DNA from: Batkoa obscura
Taxonomy: Eukaryota > Entomophthoromycota > Entomophthoromycetes > Entomophthorales > Batkoaceae
NCBI GenBank assembly: GCA_030770535.1
Contig: JASVEC010000092.1
Location: forward strand, 1-64,000
Length of the DNA stretch: 64,000 nucleotides
Direction of reading: 5' to 3'
Shown: piece by piece, positions 35,971-46,599 of the stretch
Numbering within the stretch: the stretch's first letter is position 1
Layout: every line of letters starts with the position of its first letter
Position numbers and translations under genes: made by a program
Notes under the pieces: generated by a model
Told to the model about the DNA's origin: nothing
Databases searched by the model: none
The model's input: the letters and a program-made list of their open reading frames with translations, nothing else

Positions 35971-36513
35971 GCTTTAATGATCAGTACCTCCTAATGAAAT
36001 GTTACTGAAAACATGAATACTTATTGGCATTGTCATGATTATATAGTAAATTAAAAAACATAAATCAACTATTATTCTGGATGGACTAGCTCGAATATCT
36101 CTTCTATTAATATGTTGGTTAATTGATCAAACAGTATTATTGTTTTAAAATAAAATAAAAGTAAGAAAGAGCTTAATAAAATTATCTATGATCTATAGCT
36201 ATGATTTTGAAATCAAGTGATCACATGAAGTATTAATATGAAGCAGATTAAAATCAGCTAAATAGATCTAGATTGTGCTTCGAGGCTATGACATTCATCC
36301 AATTGATGTAAACTTTAAACTGAAGATCAAAATAACTCAATAGTTACAATATTCTGATAGATTAATAGTCGAAGTTTATAGATATTTTATAAACTCTAAA
36401 ACTATCAATCTATATAATAATGAATAGGCTTTATAATACCAACAATAAAATAACTTCATTATACAGTAATAAAACTCTAAATTGATAACTAGTTTTATTT
36501 TTAATAAAATAGA
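35971..36513. other. Intergenic
   Basis: AT-rich; 3' region of the small secreted peptide gene. Nothing else recognised. Confidence 0.4.
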
Positions 36514-36729
36514 TTAAGCTGGACCACCCATCATTTGTGAAAGTCTTGAAAGTACTTGATCAAAAGGAGAGCCAGCAAACCCAGGGATAAGACCATTTTC
36601 ACCACCCAATTTTAATAAACCTTCGAATTGTCTTCTTTCAACAGTATTTTTATGATGATGACCATGGCCGCTTCCAGTCGGCAAACTTAATACTATAGCT
36701 GGTAAATAAATTAGGGGTAATAATTTCAT
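36514..36729 (-). CDS. Small secreted peptide precursor, 71 aa
   Basis: Short intact single-exon gene. It has a clear signal peptide (MKLLPLIYLPAIVLSLPTG), then a His/Gly-rich stretch (GSGHGHHHKNT), a dibasic site (VERR) of the kind cut by Kex2-type proteases, and a 38-residue Gly/Leu-rich, Cys-free end (QFEGLLKLGGENGLIPGFAG to MMGGPA). The context (A-rich leader, TATA-like TTTTTATACTTTA upstream on its strand near 36770-36785) supports expression. Role unknown: secreted effector, signal peptide or surface peptide are all possible. The GC content is higher than that of its flanks, as expected for a real coding region. Confidence 0.65.
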   Translation of the reverse strand: MKLLPLIYLPAIVLSLPTGSGHGHHHKNTVERRQFEGLLKLGGENGLIPGFAGSPFDQVLSRLSQMMGGPA

Positions 36730-37329
36730 GATTTGTTATTGAATTGATGATTTTTTTTGTTGGATCTTTAATCTTTTTATACTTTACAATCAATATTTTA
36801 ATTACCATCCCCAATTTCCTCTTATTATAAATAAATTAAGGTCTTCTCTTTTGAACCGCACTTTAATTGACTTCATTTTTATTTAGCGAGATACAGTAAT
36901 AATTTTCTAATAAAAGTATAACTAATAAACAATTAATCAATAATAAATTACTATCTTACATAATAAATTTAAAGTACTATTACTAATAAAAATAATTTAC
37001 TATCAATATCATTTGCTAATAATAAATAATGTATAATTAATAAATTAAAAAAAGGCATAAGATAAAAATAGAAAATATCAAAAGATCTTAAATACTAAAA
37101 ACATAAATATTAAATCAATATGTTACATATTCATTATTTAATACTGCAAATATCTAATTTTTTATTTCAAATATTTGATTTATAATTGTACAATATTAGC
37201 TATGAGCTAATTTAAACCCCAAGGTTCAACTTTTTCTTGGGTTTGACTTATTAAAGTAGTAAATTAAACAAAAATGCTATAAAAATGAAGGGTGTGTTTT
37301 TGTGAAATTATTAAAGAAACAGTGGATTA
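36730..37329. other. Intergenic
   Basis: Very AT-rich; presumed promoter of the minus-strand peptide gene. Nothing else recognised. Confidence 0.4.
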
Positions 37330-37880
37330 ATGAAACATATATATATATATATTGAAAATGAGATTACAGTGTATTTAAATAATTGTCCAGATTTAAATCT
37401 ATGTTTTATTTCTATAATCGTGATATTTATGACAGGTGTTTTAATGATAATAATATTAGAGTAGTTATTGTATTGTCGAAATTGAAAGAAATGACCATAG
37501 TCACTTTTAAGGACGAACAATACCTAGGCCTATTTAGTGAATATTTTAATCAGTTCAAAACATTTGACTTTTTTGGAGACAGTATGTGTATTAGAAATGT
37601 AATTAAGTTGCTAAGCCTGAGTATATTGAGGTTACTTAGAATACGAACTTCAGAAAAAACGAATTTTGATAGGTTAGATATCATCAAAATGAAATTTAAT
37701 CAATTAACGATACTATTTTTAACTTTTTGCAAACTTAATTTTACTCCTATTAAATTTGGTCCAAATGTAAATTTTACTTCTGATTTAGAGTTATAAATCA
37801 ATGAAACTTATGGATTTGAATTTAATATTAAGTATTTTGGCAATTTAAGGCAACTAAAGAGTATAAAATTCAATTATTGA
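37330..37880 (+). pseudogene. F-box/LRR-like family remnant 2
   Basis: A frame of about 137 codons (to 37796) covers the central LRR-like part: LKEMTIVTFKDEQYL, EYFNQFKTFDFFGDS, IRNVIKLLSLSILRLLRI, FDRLDIIKMKFNQLTILFL. After its stop the similarity continues in the next frame (YGFEFNIKYFGNLRQLKSIKF). An IENEITVYLNNCPDLNL-like piece lies just before. There is no F-box end, so this is a fragment. Confidence 0.6.
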
Positions 37881-38011
37881 AGTCAATAACCCTTGATTTT
37901 TGAGCTTACATAAAATCACTTTTCTTTTTACAAAAAAGTTAAAGTCTCTACAATTGATCTTGACTTTAATTCATTTTTTGCTACATCTTATAATAAAACA
38001 TTGTGTAGTAT

Positions 38012-38109
38012 GGGAATATTTCTTTTGATTTCATTACTTTCCCGTTTTTTAAGCACTATTTGGATGGAAAAATTGGTAGTAAAATTCTTAAACACAAAAA
38101 CACATCCCC
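38012..38109 (+). mobile_element. MITE copy 13
   Basis: Ends GGGAATA/CATCCCC; flanks GTAT and ATAT (one mismatch). Confidence 0.82.
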
Positions 38110-39289
38110 ATATGTTCACTCTTTTTTATAGCCTTCATATCTATCTTTTTACTACCTCTCTATAGAAAAAGAGTTAAACTCAAAACTTTCTACTATCCTT
38201 TACCATTACCCATACGTGTTGCTCTTACCATTTCACCATATCCTTATGTTCTCTCCTAATCTAACACTTTTATCTTCATTTTAACACATCAGGCCTTATA
38301 CTATTTATAGACCAAATTCCTGTACTATTATATTAGCACTTTGAGTCCTCCTTATCACTAACTCCAACACCAACACCAACCTTTCCTGGACCTTATTCCT
38401 TTTGATTTAGTATCGCACCTTGTACCTAAGGTTTTACTCCTGACTTGGTTCCTAATTCTGGCTACAGAGCTTTATAATCTTCACAAAAGTTTTGACTTAA
38501 AATAAATTAACTCTATTTCACTTTCGTTCTTAACCTTTAATTCTGTTAGTCTGTCGATCCAGTATGAATCTTTATGGATACAGAAAATAACTTAGATCCC
38601 GCTTTGCCTTTCATAGTAAGACAAAATAAGAAGGATTTAAACTCTTTTTTTGTTCTTTCATCAACCCTAAAGGGATGACATGGTCCCCAGTAGTTACTGT
38701 TACTACCATTTATCACTTATGTTTCAGTTAATAGGATACTTAGGCGGAAGCTTTTCAAAAAAAGTAATAAATCATTAGATTATTTATATTTTTTATTGTT
38801 TAAAGTAGTTTCATATCAATGGAGCTAAACTTTAATACTTGATATTATAATTAATCAAGCAACTTTAAACTGCAATATTGAATACTATAATAAATAAATT
38901 AGCTTTTAGATAAATTTTATATCATTATTTTTAGTAAAATTTTTGTTATTTAAATCATAGGTTAAATGGACTAAATCTACTATAATTTTCTAACATCTCT
39001 TGTATACGAGTGATAATGAGAGTTCAAAAAAATACTTCAATTACTCTCACTTTCTTTCGCTTTGATATAGAGATGTCCAAATTGGTTTCAGAATTTATTT
39101 AAAAATTAATCTGAAGTTTTTAAGTTCTTAACATATGATTGGCTAAATTTAAAAAGCTTAAAGTTAAATAAAAAAAATTAACTTAAATGCTTTGTTTTGA
39201 TTGTTTTGTTTTTATTGAATATTTAGTGATATATAATACAGATAATTATCTAATTTTGCTTTTTATTAAAATTAAAATAAGCGTAAGTT
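38110..39289. other. Intergenic with a C/T-rich island
   Basis: From about 38115 to 38700 the plus strand is rich in C and T and clearly higher in G+C than the surroundings (for example CCAACACCAACACCAACC at 38364). No open frame or known family was found in it; the remainder is ordinary AT-rich sequence. Confidence 0.4.
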
Positions 39290-39601
39290 TTTGTAGTTAA
39301 ACTTTAGTTTTTAAAATTTTTAATATAATAGGGAGAAGCATACTATATAAACATAATTTATTTACATTAATTTTAACAACTATTTATAATAACCTATAGC
39401 TTATGGAATTTTATAATAATAATAATAAAAACTATTAAAGTTTAATATTGATAATAATAAACTTAATTAAATAGTATACAAAATTAATTCTTTAAAGGAA
39501 ACAGGAAGTAAAAACCAACAAGTAGCGTTATTATCAACTATAGCTTTAATATATTTTTTTGATGTAAAGATCTTAGATTTGATACAAGTAGAAATTAATA
39601 T
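39290..39601 (+). mobile_element. Fragment of an older transposon copy, cut by the 39.6-kb element
   Basis: The plus strand matches the first 300 bases of the transposase gene in opposite orientation to the inserted element: TTTAATATAATAGGGAG, ATGGAATTTTATAATAA, then codons for NNKLN..VYKINSLKETG and QQVALLSTIA. It stops exactly at the left end of the element that follows; no continuation is seen after that element's right end. Confidence 0.75.
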
Positions 39602-41970
39602 GGGGTTGTCTGAATTAGTTTCATTATTTTATCCAATTTTTGAAAAGTTTTGTATTTTAAAAACTTCGCTTAAAATTCTATAAAATCATATCTTTTATTA
39701 AAACAAAAGTACCCAAACACAGTTCTAAATCATTCTATTATAGTTTATACTGTAAGCTAGTTGAATTTCTACTAGATCTTAAATATATGTTCTTATAAAG
39801 CTTAATTGAGAAATATTTATTATCAACTGCTTTATAACCAACATTTTAGATTTATTATCAAATAAATAAACTATTTTAATGTTATAACTACATTATTAAT
39901 ATATTGCCAAGTTAACAAATAGCTGCATGGGAGGGAGTGGTTAGCACCAAAACTATAATTAACCATCCCTATATAGTGCAAGTAATAATAGTTTTTACAT
40001 ATTATTACAGTTACTTGTTCTTTGACTATTTATTAACTTAGCTATTAATAACTTAAGTAATCTTAACATTTAATAATCTATTTCTATCATTCAACAAGCT
40101 ACTTACTTGCTTAGTAAATATCGAAATTTTTAAATTCTCTGTTATCTTCGTAAGGTAAGCTGGGATCGATCTTTTAATTTTTCTGTTTTCTATAGACTCT
40201 ATAACTTTAATTGGAACTATATCGCTTTTTTTTGATGTATCAGATACTGGATAACAATGTAGTTTATTATTATGTTTAATAAAGTGTAAATACTTCTTAA
40301 TGCCCTGCATCTCTATTATTCTTTTTGTATTTTTGTTTCTTTCATACTTTTTAAAAATTATATCTGTTTTTTCATTTTTAACAATCGAGTTATTAATTTT
40401 ATTATGCTCGCAAATAAAAGCCTCAAATCTTGAAATTAATTGATTGATATCTTCTATTTTACCTAACGCTTCAAAATTACCTTTCTATTTTGAAAGGTTC
40501 CCAAGATGTCCATCAACTATACTTTTTCCATGATGCTCAGCAAAAAAATTAAGATTAACATTCAAACTACTATTTATTTTATGAATTTCTTTAAACATAT
40601 AGTGTAGAAACTCTTGGGATCTAAAATGATTTCCTGTATCTGCCCATATATTAATTTTTGTAAACTTTTTAAATAGAAGCTCTGTAGAGATCAAATTGAT
40701 TAAACAATCTCCTGCATATGCTGAATCATGATTCAATATTTCAGATAAATAATCAAAGTAAACTTTGCCTATTGTTTTATGATCTTTTAAATACAAAACA
40801 CCAAAACCTAATACTGATATAGCTTGTTTATTATAATGATCTAGATTTATTGAATCTGGTCTTGTTCCTATTTCCATATTTTGTTTAAAATCTAAAACTA
40901 TTATACAACTTTTGTTATTTAATTTTTTGATAGTTTCATTAAATGTGTTTTTTTGAGTATCAACACAGAATTTATGTAATTTGTATAGTTTTTCTTCTTC
41001 GTTGAAAATTTCTTGTATCTCTGCTTTGTTTTTTGCTGTATTTATTTTATTTTCAAATAACTTTTTTCTAACTGTATACTGGGTACATATATTACATAGA
41101 TCCGTTTTTCTTGCTGGATTTTTGAAATTACTTGGTATATATTTAAAGAACGTTGACCTAGCTACTGCTTTATCTCTTAGATCATTCAAATATTTACTGT
41201 ATATCATCCTTCTACTTTTATTTAATATATATATATTATCTGATGAATATTTACTATCGTTATTTTTTTTATTAAATCTTGATGAAATAGTTGAATCATT
41301 TAGTAAATATTGTATGGTAGTTTCAATTTGCTCATCTTTAATTTTTTTTGTATTTTTAATAATAGGTTTTAATGTTGATATTTTATTATTATTACTTGTT
41401 TTTGAATAATCATATTGATTTCTATTTATATTAAACCCAAAACTTTTACATTCATCAAAAGAACATACTGAAGCTATAGTTGATAATAACGCTACTTGCT
41501 GATTTTTGTTTCCTGTTTCCCTTAAAGCACTAATTTTATATATTGATTGATTAAGTTTATTATTGTTAATAGTAAACTTTGATAATATATCTTTTCTTTA
41601 TTTCGTTTTATTATAAAATTCCATAAACCTTGGGTTATTATAAGTAGCTCTTAAAATTGATGTAAATGAATTACAATGTTTATATTGTGTACTCCTCCCT
41701 ATTGTATTGAAATTTTCAAAAATTCCATTTCGAAGTTTAGTTATGAAAGTTGCATTTTATTTTTATTTCAACAAAAAATAAAGTCAAATAAGTGCATTTA
41801 TATAATTAGGAAAATTAGCTATTTAAGAAAAGGAAACAATTAAAATAAGTTTTAAATAGAGACATTTAATTTTAGGCTTTTTAGATTTAACCGTTATATT
41901 GGACACAAACTTAAAATTTTAAATTTGGATTAATTTCCAAGTAGATTTTGAAACCAATTAGAACAGCCCC
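39602..41970 (-). mobile_element. 2.4-kb DNA transposon, decayed copy (T1)
   Basis: Terminal inverted repeats begin GGGGTTGTCTGAATTAGTTTC at the left and, read inward, GGGGCTGTTCTAATTGGTTTC at the right. ATAT is duplicated at 39598-39601 and 41971-41974. It is nearly identical to the element at 46149-48603 (differences every 30-50 bp), apart from an AT-rich stretch of about 86 bp present only there. Its transposase gene is inactivated. The closeness of the two copies points to recent activity. Confidence 0.9.
40053..41755 (-). pseudogene. Transposase gene of T1, inactivated
   Basis: Same gene as 46600-48303. A T is missing just after the start codon, a CAA has become TAA in the 'KTKQRKDIL' stretch near 41595, and the Trp codon of GNLSKW has become TAG at 40485-40487. 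Between these points the protein agrees with the intact copy except for a few residues (for example IPSNF for IPTNF). Confidence 0.85.
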
Positions 41971-41979
41971 ATATGCTAA

Positions 41980-42370
41980 TTGTTTATTGAGTTACTAAAC
42001 CTCATTTCACTAATCACAGATATTCAATCGATTTATTTTGCTAATAAAAACTTCCTTAATAACCAACCTAAAAATGGTATATTTCTTAAATGTGATAACT
42101 ATAATTTAACCAAATGTAAGTTTATCAAAAAAACTGAAATTAGCTACTTTAAGATTAAAATCAGGGTCCTTTTACCTTATATTGTTTTTTCCAAAACTTG
42201 AAATAGTTAAAGCTAATTACTTGAGTTTAAAAAGCGAAGATAGATGAGACCTTGATTATAAATATATTAATACTACTCCACTATTACTTATCATAGCTTT
42301 AAAAGATTGTGATGAGACATTCCTTGATAGTTCATCAAAATATATCTCATTTTTAAATCAGATGAAATTA
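41980..42370 (+). pseudogene. F-box/LRR-like family remnant 3 (C-terminal part)
   Basis: Pieces read TDIQSIYFANKNFL, IKCKFIKKTEISYFK-like and then LDYKYINTTPLLLIIALKD and SKYISFLNQMKL, matching the C-terminal third of remnant 4. The N-terminal two thirds are absent; the transposon at 39602-41970 lies immediately to the left. Confidence 0.6.
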
Positions 42371-42693
42371 TAAATAATTCAGGTAATAAGCTACATTTTA
42401 ACATTTATTTTTATTATTGAATCATGTTATGTATAAATTAAATATATTTTTTTATGTGGTTCTATAAAATTTAAAATGTTGTCATACTAATACACCTTAA
42501 ACCTTAATGTTTTATTTTATGCTTTATTAGATAACAGATTATAATATTTAATAAATTTACACAAAAATCAACTCTTAAGTAAAATGTACTTACATCATGT
42601 TTAATAAAGTCCCCACTATTTAAACTCTGTATTAAATGATCTAATTCACATGTAACACATTGGTATTACTTCTATAAAAATAGTACAATAAAT
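42371..42693. other. Intergenic
   Basis: AT-rich, nothing recognised. Confidence 0.4.
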
Positions 42694-42787
42694 GAAAATG
42701 TGTTTTGTTTGAGAATTTTACTACAATCTTTCCACTCAAATAGCGCTTAAAAAATGGAAAAATAATGAAACCAAAAAAAACAGCCCC
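42694..42787 (-). mobile_element. MITE copy 14
   Basis: Ends GAAAATG/CAGCCCC, duplication AAAT at 42690-42693 and 42788-42791. Confidence 0.85.
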
Positions 42788-42791
42788 AAAT

Positions 42792-43105
42792 ATTTAAATA
42801 ACCAGATTACGTTTATTGTTAACTGTTATAGCAATAGGGTGATTTAGGAATACAGTAGGGATATAGAAAAATTGCTTTTAGCATTTTGACATTCTAGCCT
42901 TTCTTAAGTTTTACTATACAACTTAATTTAGTAAATTAGTCAAACCTCGTACTTTAAAAGGTAAATTTAAAATGTTTAGCCAGTAGTATTCCAGTACGTA
43001 GCAGTATCTTGACTAAATTTTTGTCCATAAAATTCAATTAGGAGCTGAAATCAACAAAATCAATATTTAATTCTTTCCCTTTTTTTTCGATTATATAATT
43101 CCGAA
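42792..43105. other. Intergenic upstream of F-box gene 4
   Basis: AT-rich; presumed promoter. Nothing else seen. Confidence 0.4.
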
Positions 43106-44420
43106 ATGCAATTAGAATTTGATAAACTATCTGATATATTACTAAAAGAAGCCTTTAAACCAGTAAATCCAGAAGAGTCAATCGATTTGTGTTTCTTAAA
43201 TAAAGAGTTATTTAACATTGCAAACAAAGTAAGTGATGTATAACTCAACTTATTGACTATATAATCAAACTAGCTTTACTAAATATTGGGAATATTAATA
43301 GGAACTTGTTGAAGAGAATCGATTATTTATAAAACATATGGATACTGAAAGCAAGGATCTTGAGTATTTAAACTATTGTATAGATTTAAGATACACATGA
43401 TATTTAAGTACAGGTTGTGTTTGTAATAATTCTAGCAGTAATAATAATAAAAATGTAAGATTAACTATTGAGATGTCAAAATTAATAAAATTAGAAAAAT
43501 TGACTACTAATTAGTCTTTTTAGGCTAATATTAAGTCCATTTGGCCAATATTCTAAACAACTTCATACATTTAAATATCAAAAATCTAATGCGTCAATTC
43601 GAGATATAGTTAGACATTTAAACCCAAATAAATTAGAGTCACTTATTATAAATATAGGGGAATACTTAAACTTTGATGGATTAAATATAATTAAAATAAA
43701 ATTCATCAATTTGGAAACACTGAAATTAGCCTCTGCTACGTTTGACTGATCATTTAACGATTAACATAGATACAAAATCCAATCTCAATTTAGATTTAGA
43801 AATTACGCGAAATGCAACAAACTATGATTTTTGTTTTAATGAATTTGAGGACTTGAAAGACTTAAAAAGTATAGGGTTAATGGGTTGTATCAGTTTCTAT
43901 TCAGATACCAAAGATGATTACTATGACTTCAAATTTATTAAAAACAACAATGTTGTTGCATTAGATTGCTTTGATTCAGACAAAATACTCAATTATAATT
44001 TTTCAAAATTATCTACTTTAAAAGAAGCCTATTTCAAGTTTTTATCTAGAGACCTCTTAAATCCAATCTCTTTATTCCAAAATATTCAAACTATCTATAT
44101 TTTTAGTTTATATCTTTACTGTAAACTACATGATAGTCCCAGTTTTCCTATAAATGATTTTCATAATGGATATAGTTCAATTAAGTGCAAATTTGTTAAA
44201 CAAGTTCAAGCCAATTACTGTCATACTGCAACTAGAGGATTCCTTTCCACAAAATTTGGAATAACTGATGTTAAATGTTTCATTAAAAAATCAAAGTGTA
44301 GAACCTGATTATAAGCATACTACTCTCTTGTTACTAATTACGCTTATGGTAAATTACAGTGAAGATGTTTTTAATGTTTTAGTAAGGCATATTCCATCAC
44401 TAAATTGGATAAAGCTATAA
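43106..44420 (+). pseudogene. F-box/LRR-like protein gene 4 (most complete member, broken)
   Basis: Starts with an F-box-like region: LEFDKLSDILLKEAFKPVN then EESIDLCFLNKELFNIANK; intron 43229-43301; then ELVEENRLFIKH. A TGA interrupts near 43398, the frame changes near 43525 and again near 43745, after which a frame of 188 codons runs to 44308 and similarity continues to about 44420 (ENY.EDVFNVLVRHIPSLNWIKL). Between lie LRR-like strands: LIKLEKLTT, FGQYSKQLHTFKYQ, LNPNKLESLIINIGEYL, FINLETLKLASATF, FEDLKDLKSIGLMGCISFY, LSTLKEAYFKF. The family normally pairs an F-box with leucine-rich strands to select substrates for SCF ubiquitin ligases. It is probably a pseudogene. Confidence 0.65.
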
Positions 44421-44956
44421 AAAATTAGTCATAGTTAATCATGTTTGAGTATTTTTATTTTATGATCAAGTCGTTTTATTTATTAATTGGTCTTATTTAT
44501 ATTGAACTCTACTGATTTGTTTCATAATTTAATTTAAACTCCAACAATAACTAAACAATTTTATTATATTGAGTAGTGGGTATCACATAGTTGTGATATC
44601 AGATAAAGTTTTTTAATTCAAACCATACACTGAATAGCCAACCTTTATATAATTTATAATTATCTTTTGTATCAAAGCAATGCAATAACTCCCTTTTCAA
44701 GACAGTTCCTTGAATTTTTAACCCTGTTTGGTTTCGATCCCTTAGTAAAGGCTAATATTTTTAAATATGTTAGATCTTAATTCCGTATTTAGTGTGAAAT
44801 ATTTAAATCCCATTATGTGCCTACATTGACAGCTATTTAATACTAGTAACATATTGATTGCATTGTGAATGATATCTCATATATATATATAACAGCTTTA
44901 AAAGCTTTCATTTGGATTTATTTTATAAAGCCCAGCTTCAGTAAAAAACAACATAT
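44421..44956. other. Intergenic
   Basis: AT-rich; no gene. The open frame at 44865-45107 is produced by the MITE. Confidence 0.4.
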
Positions 44957-45054
44957 GGGGCTGTTTTTTTTAGTTTCATTATTTTTTCATTTTTTAAGCA
45001 CTATTTATGTGGAAAAATTGTCAGTAAAATTCTTAAATACAAAAATACATCCCC
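44957..45054 (+). mobile_element. MITE copy 15
   Basis: Ends GGGGCTG/CATCCCC, duplication ATAT at 44953-44956 and 45055-45058. Its left part (GGGGCTG, then TTAGTTTCATTATTTTTTC) is the closest MITE match to the ends of the 2.4-kb transposon. Confidence 0.9.
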
Positions 45055-45058
45055 ATAT

Positions 45059-45890
45059 ATTAGTAGCTTCGCTTCGGCAGAATAAAATAATTATTATGAA
45101 AGGTTAATGGCATTTACATCACTAGTTTAAGGAGAATTCATGCTTTCTCCAAAACTACCAACTTATACGTCCTCTATCTCTAAGGAATCAAGACCCCTTC
45201 CATCATTCTTACTTGCGCCCATTCTCTGAATAGCTTTGGTTTGATATGGGTAAAGGTTTCTTCAGTTCTTCAGTTCTTCAGCCCTTGATCCTGGTAAGAT
45301 AATAAATTTAGCCTCTCTCTTTACTCACAGTATAAAGATGAACCAGTTGGTGTATCATTATTGTTGGCTCCAGATCCTTATGCTGGTCTAGTCATGAAGT
45401 GATTTTTAACTGTAATTTTACTACCCCTACCTCATTTCACATGGATTGTAAATCTTTCATTTTCACAAAATTTAGAATTGCCATAGACAGAATCCATGCG
45501 CCTATGGGACAGCTCTCAATAAACAAACCTTGCTAGAATTTTCCAAGATCTGAAATTTTAAGTCCAAATATACCCTTGTGCTAATGTGATAATAACGTTC
45601 CATTAAATCTCTTCGATGTAATCTATAAATAAATCATGTTTCATAAATAAAGTACGAAGCCCCTAAAGTGCTCGGATTTTGAAGAAAACTGTTATATATA
45701 GCTTACAGTAAGGAACTATGATTTTATGAAAATGATAAATAAGCCCACTTAATAACAGGAACTATGGTTAAATTGATTTGATTGAATCATTTTCTATACT
45801 CATTTATATAAGAACTCTTTATCCATCTGCTTTATATTATTAAAGCTACTTCAATTTAAATATTCAAAGTATTGGATCTTTATTTTATAA
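45059..45890. other. Intergenic with a C/T-rich island
   Basis: Between about 45110 and 45560 the plus strand is richer in C and T. It includes three tandem TTCTTCAG units (about 45259-45282) and a short frame flanking a possible intron (GTAAGATAA...CACAG, about 45296-45330), perhaps a gene remnant; no family recognised. Confidence 0.35.
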
Positions 45891-45894
45891 ATAT

Positions 45895-45993
45895 GGGGAT
45901 GTATTTTTGTATTTAGAAATTTTGCTAATAATTTTTTCACTCAAATAATGTCTAAGAGATAAAAAAAGTAATAAAATCAAATAAAACACCCCT
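45895..45993 (-). mobile_element. MITE copy 16 (first of a direct tandem pair)
   Basis: Ends GGGGATG/CACCCCT, ATAT at 45891-45894 and 45994-45997; the right ATAT is shared with the next copy. Confidence 0.88.
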
Positions 45994-45997
45994 ATAT

Positions 45998-46096
45998 GGA
46001 GATGTATTTTTGTGTTTAAGAATTTTACTAACAAGTTTTCTGCTTAAATAGCGCTTAAAAATTGGAAAAAATAATGAAGTCAAAAAGAACACTCCT
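45998..46096 (-). mobile_element. MITE copy 17 (second of a direct tandem pair)
   Basis: Ends GGAGATG/CACTCCT, ATAT at 45994-45997 and 46097-46100. Same orientation as copy 16 but clearly different in sequence, so it is not a fresh duplication of it. Confidence 0.88.
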
Positions 46097-46453
46097 ATAT
46101 ACTGAAACTCAAACTGCTTTCAATAAAAATTGTAAATTTTTAATATATGGGGTTGTCTGAATTAGTTTCATTATTTTATCCAATTTTTGAAAAATTTTGT
46201 ATTTTAAAAACTTCGCTTAAAATTCTATAAAATCACATCTTTTATTAAAACAAAAGTACCCAAACACAGTTCTAAATCATTCTATTATAGCTCATACTGT
46301 AAGTTAGTTGAATTTCTACTAGATCTTAAATACATGTTCTTATAAAGCTTAATTGAGAAATATTTATTATCAACTGCTTTATAACCAACATCGTAGATTT
46401 ATTATCAAATAAATAAACTACTTTAATGTTATAATTACATTATTAATATATTG

Positions 46454-46565
46454 CCAAGTTAATAAATAGCTGCATGGGAGGGAGTGGTCAGCCCCAAAAC
46501 TATAATTAACCATCCCTATATAGTACAAGTAATAATAGTTTTTACATATTATTACAGTTACTTGT
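46454..46565 (-). other. Conserved non-coding block and stem in T2
   Basis: Read on the minus strand: an imperfect stem (ACAAGTAA...TTACTTGT, 46525-46565), then ATAGGGATGGTTAATTATAG, GTTTTGGGGCTGACCACTCC and CTCCCATGCAGC. The old relic at 18932-18999 keeps this block (AGGGATAGTTAGTTATAG, TTTGGGGTTAACCACTACC, TCCCATACAACCG) better than its coding part. It is a candidate subterminal transposase-binding site or 3'-end signal. Confidence 0.55.
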
Positions 46566-46599
46566 TCTTTGACTATTTATTAACTTAGCTATTAATAAC

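Noticed and set aside
40981-41409. 142-codon plus-strand frame conserved in both T1 and T2 (also 47528-47956)
   Set aside because: It is antisense to the transposase gene and stays open only because the two elements are nearly identical DNA; no protein features beyond Leu/Phe runs.
44865-45107. Open frame of 80 codons
   Set aside because: Runs through MITE copy 15; nothing conserved.
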